From NCBI GenBank assembly GCA_037179385.1, contig CM074180.1, positions 27,943,455-28,007,454 on the forward strand: a stretch of DNA of 64,000 nt, in the 5' to 3' direction. The stretch comes from Holothuria scabra. Its lineage: Eukaryota; Echinodermata; Holothuroidea; Aspidochirotida; Holothuriidae. Every line of letters begins with the position of its first letter. Position 1 is the stretch's first letter. Made by a program: the position numbers and the translations under genes. Below the pieces are notes generated by a model, which made no database searches, was not told where the DNA came from, and was given only the letters and a program-made list of their open reading frames with translations. Of the stretch, positions 1-10,643 are shown one piece after another.

Positions 1-199
1 TTTTAAACCTCCCACATGGCTAGAAATGGCATTTGCCAGGTTAATTTGTCTCTAATTCTGGTGAGAAAGTTTTTTATTTTTCTAAGATTAAAACACCCTT
101 TTGAGATAGTGATTAGCTCAGTTCATTACTCCACTGAACTATGTATCATAGGATCGCAAATCCGGAATCCTGCTGAATGTTGCAAGCAGCTGTTCCAGT

Positions 200-960
200 G
201 CACGCCTGAGTGAAGTATTTCCAGGGGCGTAGGGGAGCATTTCACTTTTGGGGCACAAGATTTTTGCGCGAGAAATGTAATTCTGCCTGTAGGACAGTCA
301 AAGCGAAGCGCCACCACTAGTTGGCGCGGAGCGTCCAGAAAATTTGAAAATTCGTACCCCTCAGACAGTAAAAAATGACATTTCCCAGGCTTGAAAAGGG
401 GATCCAAGCAGTCGCCTTTTTAAGTTTCAATTGCAGATAAACGTACGTTCGTTCCAAACTAAAATTCAGCCAGAAAGACTAAGCGGAGCGCCACCATTAG
501 TCGGCGCGAAGCGTACAAAACATTTTCAAATATCCGACTGCTCAGACAGTTGAAAATGGCATTTCCCGGGCTTATATGGGGATCTAAGCATTCGCTTTTT
601 TGAGTTTCTTTTTGTAAAAAATGATCACTTGAAACTTAAATTCTGCTATGAAGCGGTGTAAGTGGAGCACCACCATAAGTTGGGACGAAGCGTGCAGGAA
701 ATTTTGAAAAACCTGACCACTTCAGACAGTCAAAACCTTTGCTTATAGGGGGTCTTAGAAGTCACTAATTCTAAGTCTGTTTGCACAAAAATTGTTCACT
801 TGAAACTAAAATGCTGCTAGGAAGACTATCTGCGCGGAACTTCACCGCTGGTTGGCGCGAAGCGAACAGAAAATTTTGAAAAATCGGACCCCTGAGACAG
901 TCGAAAATGACATTTCCCAGACTTATAGGGGGATCTAAGCAGTCGCTATTTGATCAGAAA
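200..960. repeat. Degenerate tandem repeat, period about 175-180 bp
   Basis: At least four imperfect copies follow one another. Each has a GGAGCGCCACC-type start (near 301, 483, 661 and 833), then GGCGCGAAGCG, a run of A/T, CAGACAGT, a TGGCATTTCCC-like block and GGGGATCTAAGCAGTCGC. A further partial copy of the last block lies near 1150-1190. Related sequence recurs at 19190-19520 inside the hAT-like element, so this is a dispersed family with local tandem expansion. It has no coding potential that I can support. Confidence 0.75.
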
Positions 961-1400
961 ATTACCAAATAAAATGTATCACTGCAAATCGATGAATCCC
1001 GCATCATTTCGGGGAAACTACAAACCGGAATTGAAAACATGCTAATGAATTTTACTCTATTGCGACTCTTGGCTAAATTCAATATATATTGAAAAAATTG
1101 TGTGCCCCAACTTCCTACTATATATGATTTTACTTTTGAAAAAATTAAGGCCTATGGGGATCTTATAGCAGTCGCTATTTTGATCAGAAGAATCAGATAA
1201 AATGTACCACTACCATTGGATGAAATGAAGTAGATGATTTTTCTTCTATTAGTAACACTTACTGACAGAATTGTCACGTTACACGGTGTGTTGAAATGAA
1301 TTTTCAAGCAGACTTACGGGAAGACATTCTCACCCTACATCATAAAATTATCGAAAATCAGATTACCCGATTCTCATAACCATTGCCCGTATTTGGCAAT
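961..1400. repeat. Dispersed repeat shared with 19520-19900
   Basis: Blocks in the same order as at 19.5-19.9 kb include an ACCA(A/G)ATAAAATGTA-type block, a stretch near ATGAATTTTACT, and a GTTACA(C/A)GGTG...TTC(A)AAG(C)AGACTTA(C/T)GGG block. This suggests that the window start and the interior of the 18-20.7 kb element belong to the same larger repeat. The alignment was made by eye. Confidence 0.5.
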
Positions 1401-2815
1401 ACTTGCAATAGTTGAACAAATCACTTTAAAGAGAAAAATGGACTTTATCATGAATAAGTTAAACGTTTTCCTGATAACACCACAACTCCCTGACATAATT
1501 ATAACAAACTAGAGAATAATTAGCTCATAAATATCTTGCGAACTTTCCATTTCCGAAAAGGGCAAAGAGATGAAACGAACGAGCCACTTAGCTAGAAATT
1601 TACAGTTACGAAATGTCTTGAAATGTTCAAATCTTCGTCCGTAAACCAACAATTTGACCCTCTGTGCACGGTCTAATTTTAGTGTCTACGTCACATAACA
1701 TAAGCTGATAAGGGTCAACTTACAGTAAGCAGAAAGTTGCAACTTCCCGTAGTAAAGGGCCAAACTTTTTACCCCAAACTACAATTGTATTGCAGACGGG
1801 TTGTTGGAATGATGAAATTCGTCTTCTACGGAATCTTTTACTCGACAGTTTATTCGTATTCATAAAACTGTCTTACTTATTGCTTTTATATATTTTAGGT
1901 AATCGTTTCATCAATTGCGAGTCATGGCCATACATAAACTTACTACAATGACAATATTTTCTTCCGTAGTAAAAGGACGTCAAAGAAGCGACAAATTCTT
2001 GCTATAGAATGTAATAAGAAACGTGTCTGGTTAATAGTGTGATGACAGACGAATCGCAGCCAATGGCTATAAATTATAAACATCGACATTTTGGTATTCA
2101 CGTTACATTATAGGACGTAAAAATGATGCAATGTATCTTTATGATTGATTACTGGATGGTTCGACACTCTGATTTGTGTAAGACAATATCGTTCAAGTTT
2201 CATTAAATGCTGAACTTACATAATTGGGGAAGGGATACTAGTGACGTACATGAACGGGCTAATACCAAGGAGCTGCTTCTAAAGGCAGCTCCCTGCTGTG
2301 ACCTTTTTTGAATATAGTTCTTCTGTCAATGCAACCATGGGACGACACCCATGGGTTTTTCACGGACACGGATGAGTGATATGTATGACATTGCAGTGAA
2401 GACAAAAGGTAGCACACCACTAATTCAAGGGGAATCCCGGCGAAGCAGGTTACCCTACGAATTTAACACCCTAGAAAAACGTTTTTTTTTTTGGGGGGGG
2501 GGGGGCGGGGGGGGGGAGATTAGACCATGTTAGTGAAGAGATGTGTTCAATTTGTGATCTCTATGTGGTAGGAAAGTAGTTGAAGTAATCATTCAAAGAA
2601 AATTGAAGGTGTTTCAGGCATTTTTGCAACATATCCTTCCGCAATGCAAAACGGCATTTTGAATGAGTAAACAGGAACCTGACTACTCTATTATACAGGC
2701 CTTTCTAGCGCGAACTCAACATCGTGTAAGCAAGTAATGGTGGTGTTAGTAAAAGAGGGGCAGCAGACCCAATACCAGAAGTTGTTCATCCTTTTCAAAA
2801 GGGGTCTTCCTTTCC
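1401..2815. other. No gene seen; short hairpin and poly-T/poly-G tract
   Basis: No convincing exon is present. It holds a hairpin at 2267-2303 (AGGAGCTGC pairing with GCAGCTCCCT) that resembles the stem of the fold-back element at 11876-11972. A T tract followed by a G tract runs from about 2481 to 2517. Confidence 0.6.
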
Positions 2816-3037
2816 TTAGTCATTGTTGTGTATCTTGATATCCTCATGTTCTATCAGCCAGCGAGCAGCAAGAACAACACTTCTAGGCCTAACATTTTCA
2901 GAAAAAACAGCCGTTTTATAACTTAATTCCCTCTTAAATTTGACAGGAATTACTTGGCTCTCTTCAAGTCCTATAGGTAAAGTTTTAACTGTTGCCACCA
3001 CATCAGACGGGACATTAACAACATTTCCCTTGATACT
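2816..3037 (-). pseudogene. Helitron-type N-terminal protein, fragment A (downstream part)
   Basis: Read on the minus strand this gives SIKGNVVNVPSDV, then PVKFKRELSYK and FSENVRPRSVV, ending in WLIEHED. I recognise this as the region after the zinc-binding (DUF6570-like) domain that precedes the helicase-like and Rep domains in Helitron proteins of invertebrates. The frame stops at 2816. Its upstream continuation is not adjacent: the LINE at 3038-7014 sits directly between this piece and the 32 bp piece at 7015-7046, and the hexamer GATACT is present on both sides. Catalytic Rep and helicase domains are not visible here, so this is a remnant. Confidence 0.7.
3032..3037. repeat. Target-site duplication GATACT, left copy
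   Basis: Identical to 7015-7020, on the other side of the LINE. Collapsing the two copies joins the Helitron frame as GGQF-SI-KGNVV, which is strong support for this duplication. Confidence 0.8.
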
Positions 3038-3729
3038 ACGTCCTGCGCATGTTCGTAAAGTGAACATCGTTCTCTTTTATCTCTGGGATTTTTCTGCTGT
3101 TTTTACTTAGTTTTTTTTTCCGTTGAAGTTACATATTGACAGTAATTTTGGGAGTATTCCACTTTCTCATCACGTTGGATACCTCAGCTAACCGGTCTCG
3201 AGCTTAACTTTCTGTATTTTTGTAGTGGAAATTTTGGTTGGTTATTGTGTGAGCCTAGGCTTCACCCCAGTGTAGCCTTCCACACTTTTTTTTATGAGCC
3301 TACAGTGAATCTCATTGTCAGCCGTCGCTTGTTGCTAGTGTTAGCGTTCATGCAAGGATAAACTCCTCGTCATAGTAGCGTGGTCAATTGTCGGTTGTCG
3401 TGAGTATTGGCATTGTAGGTGTGCCCTGGTTTTTCCTCCCGTTGGTAATTATGTGGGGTGGTGGTGGTCTGTTGTACATGCTCTTTTTTATTTTTGGTTG
3501 CAGTCTTCGTTTTCTCCCAAACAATTATGGACTTCCCCTTAGTAATGAGTACTCTAGTTTTATTAATGTTGTTGTTTCGAAGTGTGGGCCCCGGGGTTTT
3601 ACAAACCTACATACAGTCCCTTTTATGTATGTTAAGTATATACCTAGCCTAACTGTTCTGTTGGCTAACTACCAACAACCTAAGCCTGGCCTACCTTCCC
3701 CTTCGGGCACTCAGCCCCTCAAGCTTACT

Positions 3730-3792
3730 ATGTCTTATTTGTCTATCTTGGTTATCATGCTCTCTGGGGACCTGCACCCCAATCCTGGCCCA
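3730..3792 (+). other. 2A-like ribosome-skipping peptide
   Basis: Residues MSYLSILVIMLSG then DLHPNPGP are encoded immediately before the PHD finger. The NPGP core and the upstream hydrophobic stretch match 2A peptides, in which the ribosome fails to form the last Gly-Pro bond (here between 3789 and 3790). 2A sequences are known in APE-type non-LTR elements of sea urchin and other invertebrates. The residue usually Glu in D-V/I-E-x-NPGP is His here, so activity is uncertain. Confidence 0.75.
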
Positions 3793-3810
3793 TACACACC
3801 CAAGTTTCCA

Positions 3811-3972
3811 TGTGTCTTGTGCGGCAAAGCCGCCAAATGGGGTCAGCGAGCTGTCTGTTGTGACCAGTGCCAAGGCTGGTATCATGTTAATTGCATGAGC
3901 ATGAACTCTGCCATCTACCAGGGCACTGCAGCTAATAGTAACGTTTCTTGGATTTGCTGCCAATGTGGTATT
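3811..3972 (+). other. PHD-type zinc finger in the LINE protein
   Basis: Cysteine pairs CVLC, CDQC, then W-Y-H-V-N-C and CCQC give the Cys4-His-Cys3 spacing of a PHD finger, with the Trp before the last pair (SWICC). PHD fingers in CR1/L2 elements are thought to bind chromatin or nucleic acid; that role is inferred. Confidence 0.8.
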
Positions 3973-4161
3973 CCCAACTTTTCAAGTTCACTATTTAGCA
4001 ATTCTGACCCTGAATTATCGAATAGTTTTGCCTGTCTTTCTCCTGGTGCTCACAGTATTACCAGCGACCCCCCAACTTCGCCTCTGTTGTCGTCCTCCCC
4101 AGTCACCAATAAATTTCGACCTGAACGTAGACCCAATTCTAAACCGATTAGGAATAGTTAA

Positions 4162-4860
4162 AAAGTCCTTGTTATTAATTTTCAAGGCATTCGTAATAAG
4201 GTTGCTGACTTAAATGCATGCATTGATGAAAATAACCCTGACGTGATTATAGGTACTGAAACTCACTTAAATAGCTCTGTCACCAGTAATGAATTGTTTC
4301 CTGGTAATTATACTGTTTTTAGGAAAGACAGAAATTATGGTCAGTCTAAAGGGGGCGTCCTTATCGCCACTAAAGAAGACCTCCTTGCTACCTATAGACC
4401 TGACCTTGATTCGGATTGTGAGGTAGTCTGGGTTTCTCTCGAAATCCAAGGTGCCAAACAAATACTTATAGGGTCTTTTTACCGCTCACACAAATATGGC
4501 AACTCAACAGACTACCTTGACCAGCTTCGGGCTTCTCTCGTTAAGGCCAGTAAGAATAAGAATGGACAGATCTATCTTGCAGGGGACTTTAATCTACCTG
4601 ATGTTGATTGGTTCACTAGGTCTGTCCAACCAGGCTCACAGTATCCTGCTTTATCCAAATGTATACTTGACATATGCAATGATTTTGGTCTTGACCAAAT
4701 GGTAAGTGAGCCTACTAGAGTTAACAACATCTTGGATATTTTCTTGACATCTAATCCTACTCTAGTGGATAGGTCTGCCCTGATCCCTGGCATATCTGAC
4801 CATGATGGTATCCCCTTGATTATGATAAGCACTAGGCCTAACACAACTAAACAAAAGCCT
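4162..4860 (+). pseudogene. LINE apurinic-like endonuclease domain
   Basis: It opens at VLVINFQGIRNK right after the stop at 4159. Visible motifs are PDVIIGTETH (catalytic Glu), GSFYRS, AGDFNLPDVDW (Asp and Asn), LDIFLTS and SDHDG (Asp-His). All expected active-site positions appear intact, so only the preceding stop separates it from the PHD part. Confidence 0.85.
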
Positions 4861-7014
4861 AGGAAAATGTATAGCTTTCACAAAGCTGATGTCAGTGGAA
4901 TCAAGGCGGAGCTTAGTAAGTTCAGCTCTGACCTGGTTAAACGTGAGTGCTCTGTGCAGGTCATGTACTCTGCCCTTGAGAACAAAATTAAAGAGGTAAT
5001 GGATGTCTATGTTCCAGCTCGGGTTGTTAGCAAGAGGAACCAATCCCCCTGGATTGATAAGACTATTAAACGACTATTAAATAGGAAACAAAGGGCTTAT
5101 AACACGTGGCGTAAGACGCGAACTCCATCCTCTTTTGAAAACTTCAAAACCCAACGTAAAGCGACTCACAAAACAACAAGAGCCGCTTATAGAAATTATG
5201 TCAACACAGTTTGTACTGATTCACCTAAACGTTTCTGGTCCTTTATTAAAAACCTTAGATGTGATAGTGTTGGTATCCCTTCCCTGAAATCTGATGGGAT
5301 ACTGGTCTCGGACAACATGCAGAAGGCTAACATCTTAAATGAGCAGTTCCAAAAGGTTTTCACCCGTGAGAATGTCGCCTTACCTCCAGCTGAAGCGAAC
5401 ACCATACCCACCATGTCTGATATTGAGATATCCTTAGATGGTGTTGTGAAGTTGCTCAAGGAGTTGAACCCAAACAAAGCTTCAGGTCCTGACGGTATAC
5501 CGGCTCATGTTCTGAAATTGGCCGCAGAGGAGGTTGCTCCTGCCCTCTGCTCCATTTTTCAAAAATCACTGGACACTGGTCATTTACCTCCCTCTTGGTT
5601 ATGTGCCAATGTTAGTCCTATCTTTAAAAAAGGTGACCGTTCCCTAGCCTCAAACTATAGGCCGGTCTCTCTTACCTCGATTTGTTGCAAGGTCCTGGAA
5701 CACATTATACATTCTCGTATTATGCATCACTTTGATAACCACTCAGTTATCACGAACAGGTAGCATGGCTTCAGACAACGCCATTCTTGTGAATCTCAAT
5801 TGATCTTAACAACCAATGACCTAGGGCAGTCTGTAGATCTTAGATCCCAGACTGACATGATTATCATGGATTTTTCTAAGGCTTTTGATACGGTTCCTCA
5901 TAACCGTCTGCTTTGTAAATTACAAAACTATGGTATTAGAGGCAATACCCTTAACTGGATTGCTAATTTTCTTAAGTTCCGGAAGCAGAGAGTCGTAGTG
6001 AGTGGTGATTTTTCTGATTGGGTGGATGTTATCTCTGGTGTTCCCCAAGGTACAGTCTTGGGTCCTCTGTTGTTTTTAGTTTATATTAATGACCTGCCCG
6101 ATAATATCTCTTCTGAAGTAAGACTTTTTGCTGACGACTGTGTAATTTATAGACAGATAAAGAATAATCTTGACCAGGTTCAACTCCAAAATGATCTAAA
6201 CACCCTCTCTGAGTGGCAAAATAAATGGCAAATGCACTTTAATACCAAGAAGTGCTTTTCTATGAGGATTACTCACTCAAGGAATCCCAAGTTTTTTAAT
6301 TATACTCTAGATAACGATATCCTGGAGTCTGCCGATTGCCACACTTATCTGGGAGTTGACATCTCTAATACCCTTACCTGGAATAGACATATTAATCGTA
6401 TCACTTCGTCAGCAAATAGGTCTTTGGCTTTTATTAAAAGAAATTTATACTCCTGCCCCAGGAGTGTCAAAGCTAATGCCTATCTCACACTTGTTAGGCC
6501 TTTATTGGAGTATTCATCTTCTGTTTGGGATCCCTACACCACTTCCCTATCCAATAAGGTTGAGCAAATTCAACGTAGGGCTGCTAGGTTTGTTTATAAT
6601 GACTATTCCCCCATAGTAGTGTGACTGAAATGCTAAATGACCTAGGGTGGGATAGTCTCAAAAACAGGCGTACTACCAACAGGCTTGCAATTCTTCACAA
6701 AGCCAGACTGGGCCTCCTAGCCTTGCCAATCAACAACCTACAACCGGTCCGGCGGCCCTCCAGGCAGCACCATTCTAATAGCTTTACAAATATACCAACC
6801 AATAAGGACTGCTACAAATACAGTTTCTTTCCTCGGACCGTCAGAGACTGGAACCTACTCCCCCAGAACATTACAGATCTCGAGGACCCCAAGCAATTCA
6901 AGAGCGCAGCCTTGAGGATCCTCAGACGGGACGACTAACTACATGCGCACACTCAACCCTGCACGTTTGACTCCACCAGGAGTGTTGTGCAGTATTTTTC
7001 CAGATCCAGATCCA

Positions 7015-7046
7015 GATACTAAATTGCCCTCCTCGAGGAAGCTCAG
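7015..7046 (-). pseudogene. Helitron-type protein, fragment B (32 bp bridge)
   Basis: The minus strand reads ELPRGGQFSI, the short segment that links fragment C (ending FMQLP) to fragment A (starting SIKGNVV). It is trapped between two insertions: the LINE on its left and the TIR element on its right. GATACT 7015-7020 is the right copy of the LINE target duplication. Confidence 0.65.
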
Positions 7047-7332
7047 TAGTCAGTCTGGCGTACCTGTTTTTTCTGCTGTTTCGTGCAACACAAAAGGGGA
7101 TTACTGGGGAACAACCCAGAAAGGAAGATTTTAGTTTTCTCATCACGAAATGACTTTTCCCCACGTTCAAAAAGTGCGCAGCAACGAAAAAAGAGGCAAA
7201 AACAATGCCAAAGTTTCATCTTAAATCTACTACGATCGTTTGGTCACCAGCCAATCACGTATCAGGAGAGAAGGAGACTGACCAATGACAAGGCAGTAGC
7301 ATCCTAGTTACACAGAAGAAGCAGACGACAAA

Positions 7333-7893
7333 ATGGCAGCCCCCATGCCAAACGCTGAACCCGGTGAAAATCCGGAGTTTTGTGCCATGCACATTGTTTC
7401 CAGTGCAACAACCAACTTTAAAACATTCACAAAAGCATCTTAGGAAACGTTTGTTAGTTATGGGGCACAATGGAAACACTTCAACTGCCCTGAAGCCGAA
7501 ATTGTCGAGAGTACGGCTACGAGTCTTGCTTTAGACTTCGACAACATCGAAGAATGCCTCCAGTTGTTTTCACACGTATCCGTTGCACGAAACATCGGGT
7601 ACCACCGAGATTGTTATCGGCGGTTTTGTGACAAAGGTAAAATTGAGCGGAAGAAACGTTCATCACAGAATCAGACTAGCGAAGATACGTATATCTATTC
7701 CTCTACAAAATTTTTAATTTGTAAACTAATCGGCTTGCCGGATGAAAGTAAACATGCTAGCCTAGACATAGAGTGTGCAATCAATGCATTGTGTGGCGAC
7801 CGTAGTAGTCCCACAATGGTGCAGCATTACTTGAAGTCACTGCTCTACGCTGCCTCACAGGGTGGCCCACCTTGCCCCTATTCTCAGATTTAA
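7333..7893 (+). pseudogene. Putative element-encoded ORF with Cys/His motif, one internal stop
   Basis: ATG 7333 (MAAPMPNAEPGE) opens 36 codons, then TAG at 7441, then an open frame in register to 7893. The second part contains GYHRDCYRRFCDKG followed by a basic stretch (IERKKRSSQ). I recall YHxxCYxxF motifs from uncharacterised ORFs in invertebrate genomes, often linked to mobile DNA, but I cannot name a family. An EFCAMH motif lies near the start. The region is CpG-richer than its surroundings and has CCAAT-like words upstream (7250, 7282). A later exon may exist around 7893-8140, but no clear splice pair was fixed. Domestication or a cellular gene are alternatives. Confidence 0.45.
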
Positions 7894-8374
7894 AATTCTT
7901 CATGTGGTTCCTGGGGTTGTCTAAATTATTAAAAGTGCACCGTGTGAATAATGGACTGGGTGACTGCAAACTTGAACTGAACCAACACACAGAGTTACAT
8001 GCAGTCATTAAAGAATTGAAGTCAGGCATGTTTACTGTGCATGGGCTTCAAAACATAGGAGTGCAGCATTGTACATGTGAACGTATGTCCTTAAATTCAA
8101 TCTCCCCCCTCTTTTCAATGAAGCTAGGGGTCTTATCTGTGTAGTATTAGCTCTCAATCAGTGTCTATACTAGTATGATAATGCTCCATTATTTATACTA
8201 CGTTCTGAATATTACACGGAGCAAGTGACAATGGAGGTTAGTGTGTAGGGACTGATCAATGAGGACTAGTGTAGTATATGCTACATTGTGTATTTTACTA
8301 AATTCCAGTCGTGTGGTGGTGATGTAAGTTGATATACTGACTAACCAGGGAGTTGTCAGGGTTGAGTGACAATT

Positions 8375-8735
8375 CAGTGTTCTCCACAGGTTGAAATTTT
8401 GTCCAGGTGCTCCAAAGGTTTAAGGTAAACAGTGATCACTGTCTTAACAAGAAGTCTAAAGAGAGGGAGCATCTCTCTTTGGTAAATGTTGGTTAAAATC
8501 AGTGATGCTTGTAATTATACTTTTCTCTGATGACTAGGAACATTTGTGATTATCATTGCTCAATGTCCACATTGAGATTGCTGTTTTCTCTGTTTCGAGA
8601 TTTCAAATAGATAATTTTTGTCTGGGTGGCTGAACTTTTTGTCCGGGTGGCACATTTTTTGTCCGTGGGCTAAAAAACCTCTGCAGATTTTGTCCGGGTG
8701 GGTCACCCTAACAAAACAGCTAGTAGAGAACACTG
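8375..8735. mobile_element. Small hAT-like TIR element with internal 15-mer repeats
   Basis: It starts CAGTGTTCTCC and ends GAGAACACTG, an hAT-style terminus. Inside, TTTTTGTCCGGGTGG-like words occur four times (about 8606-8705). No clean 8 bp target duplication is visible, so it is old or the ends are slightly misplaced. Confidence 0.55.
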
Positions 8736-10520
8736 TCATTATGCCTTTTAATATCCCTTTCCTGTTGTAGCTGCTGAATTGTAACCGGGGTGGAAATATA
8801 CTAACGCCTATCTTGTGCATTTGGCAGGAGCCTAAACAGCAACTCTCTTGTCAGAGTGTGTGACTGCAGGCAGAAATTTTGAATATGAAAGACTTATGGG
8901 ATGTATCCACATTCCTTGGTACCTGTAAGAACATTCTTTCCGTTACTTTCCACCATATAGGTGTACTAGGCCACTTTTATTTGGAGGGGGAGAGCCCTTT
9001 TAGGCTTTTACCCAAAATTTTAATCACCCATGCCTGAAAAATACAACTGTTTTGTCTGAAAATAGTAATTTCCCAGCAGGAACAGGGCTGCAGCCCCCAG
9101 CCCCCCCCCCCTCCGCCCTATACACCTATGTTTTCAACAGTGCTAGTGTTCCATTCTACTTTGACCCACTAACCTGAAACTAAGACATCTCGTTTGAATA
9201 CGAATTTTAGTAGTTTTGAGCTTCCCTTCAAAACTGCGGGAATTACAGTACGTAAGTATTGTGCATTTGGGTTGGGGGAGGGGGAAAGATGTTAAAACAA
9301 AGGTTGGTCAACTGTGGTTTCTATTAAAGTTCTTTTTGTTTTAGTAAGAGACTAACATTACCATTTTCCTAACAACAAGCCTTGGTTTGTGGGAAGGGGG
9401 GGGGGGGCTCGTGCTTATATATACTTATCGTACAGACAGGTAGATCCCATAATTTCCATTATTGCCTCATGATAAAAAAGCACTGTTTTCTTTGATTGAT
9501 GGTTGAAAGAAAGCGAGAAGTATTTGTTGAGTTCCTTTCCGTGCCTATAACCTTTAAATCTAAACCTTCCTTCTAGAAGAAAAAAGTGTTTTAACAGAAT
9601 GTAGCCCAAACCTTTCATGTAAAAATCTTTAGTGAATTACAAAATGAAAAGTTCCCTTTGTAACTGTAAACCCATCAGAGCATAAAAATATTGCAATTTT
9701 CCTCAGCAAAGTTGTCATTCTGTAAAATTAGCACTGCCTTGCATGAGAACCCCTGATTCTATGTCAGTTTGCAAATTCGGGGAGGGGTTCTGGGCCCTAA
9801 CCCCCTTGAACCCTTTACAGTAACACCCCTTACCAGTAGCAAAAATAATAAGTTTACCCATATAAGTGAACATATTTTAATGAAATTATCATATTTGCAC
9901 CCCAATTACTTGAGGTGTCTAGTTGTATGTTATACACAAATGTTGGGAGGGGGATTCTCACAGGACCCCTCTCCAAGACACCTTAGGTTTTGCATGTCCC
10001 CAGGAAACCAACTTAAAATCTAAAAAGAAAATAAATGTGCAAATGCCAGAACAAAGACTTGACAAAATATTGCACAGTTTTCACATAAGATTCTTTTGTT
10101 ACACACAAATTTTGCAAAGGAGAGGGGGTATGACCCCAGGAGACCATTTAACAGCATGCATAGTTCTACTGAATTCGTTTAAACCCTTCTGTAGTGGTTC
10201 CATGGACCTGCCAGGTAAAGGTCAGAATGAAAACTTAGTTTACACTGGAGCTATTGTGTACATTATTCTGTGTATTGCTTTAATTTGGATAGCGCCCTCT
10301 ATTTGTGTTTATGCCTTTTCTCTGACCCTGGGAGTGGTCAGTGTTTGCAGAAATAGGTCATGTGTGAGTGAGAAAAGATTGCGAGGTACTCTGGACCAAA
10401 ATATGCTTGTTTGTAGCTTGAATGTGTTCGTAACATATATTTTTCCTTCAGTACAGTAGTCTATGGGACTATGGCGGCCATTTTGTCCATAAAGTCAACA
10501 GTGTGCAACTTTTAAACGTG
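8736..10520. other. Interior of the TIR element; no gene recognised
   Basis: It contains C-rich (about 9099-9112) and G-rich (about 9398-9409) tracts. Three loosely similar blocks (about 9765, 9935 and 10105) have an ACAAAT..GG(A)GGGGG..ACCCC pattern, probably a degenerate repeat. An open frame 9923-10459 lacks any recognisable domain and is not called. Confidence 0.5.
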
Positions 10521-10643
10521 GGGAAAATCAAAATATGAAATTTATGTTGTAAAGTACAACTGGGCGGATTTTGAGGTAATCCCCGTTCGTGTTGCACGGA
10601 ATCCCATTTTTAAAGCCTTTTTTGAGGTATGCCCTACTGACTA

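Larger units (their letters stand above)
3388..6938 (+). pseudogene. Single-ORF LINE polyprotein (PHD, 2A-like, endonuclease, reverse transcriptase), broken
   Basis: Codons 3388-4161, 4162-5763 and 5764-6624 are all in one frame, so the original product was one long protein. An upstream start at 3388 is possible, but ATG 3730 directly precedes the hydrophobic 2A-like peptide and may be the true start. After the PHD finger, a stop at 4159 interrupts just before the endonuclease (GTETH, AGDFNLPDVDW, SDHDG). A second stop at 5761 replaces the Gln expected before HGFR in reverse transcriptase, consistent with CAG to TAG. Reverse transcriptase motifs follow: KAFDTVPH, GVPQGTVLGPLLF and FADD (6127-6138). 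A shift of one base near 6610 moves the C-terminal part (RDWNLLPQNI) to the +1-shifted frame, ending at 6938. The product would copy element RNA at a nicked target; this copy cannot do so. Confidence 0.9.
3038..7014 (+). mobile_element. CR1/L2-like non-LTR retrotransposon, near full length, inactivated
   Basis: This 3977 bp element has a 5' leader, one continuous reading frame (PHD finger, apurinic-type endonuclease, reverse transcriptase) and a short 3' region ending in CCAGAT repeats (6997-7014). GATACT flanks both ends. It inserted in the minus-strand frame of a Helitron gene. Three breaks kill the frame: TAA at 4159, TAG at 5761, and a one-base shift in a C run near 6608-6612. The domain order and the repeat tail fit the CR1/L2 group; a finer clade needs a tree. 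Confidence 0.9.
7047..10643. mobile_element. TIR DNA transposon of unrecognised family (TAGTCAGT ends, 3 bp duplication)
   Basis: The ends are inverted copies: left TAGTCAGTCTGGCGTACCTG, and the right end reversed reads TAGTCAGTAGGGCATACCTC. Similarity continues inward over roughly 120 bp, including CGTGCAACAC, GGGGATTAC and TTTTCCCCACGTT in both. The trinucleotide CAG flanks both sides (7044-7046, 10644-10646), and collapsing it restores the Helitron frame FMQLPELPRGGQF. A 3 bp duplication suits PIF/Harbinger or CACTA elements, but the terminal sequence fits neither well. It holds one possible gene (7333) and a smaller hAT-like element (8375-8735). Confidence 0.75.

Noticed and set aside
9923..10459. 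178-codon open frame
   Set aside because: No domain, weak start context and low-complexity surroundings inside a transposon; probably chance.
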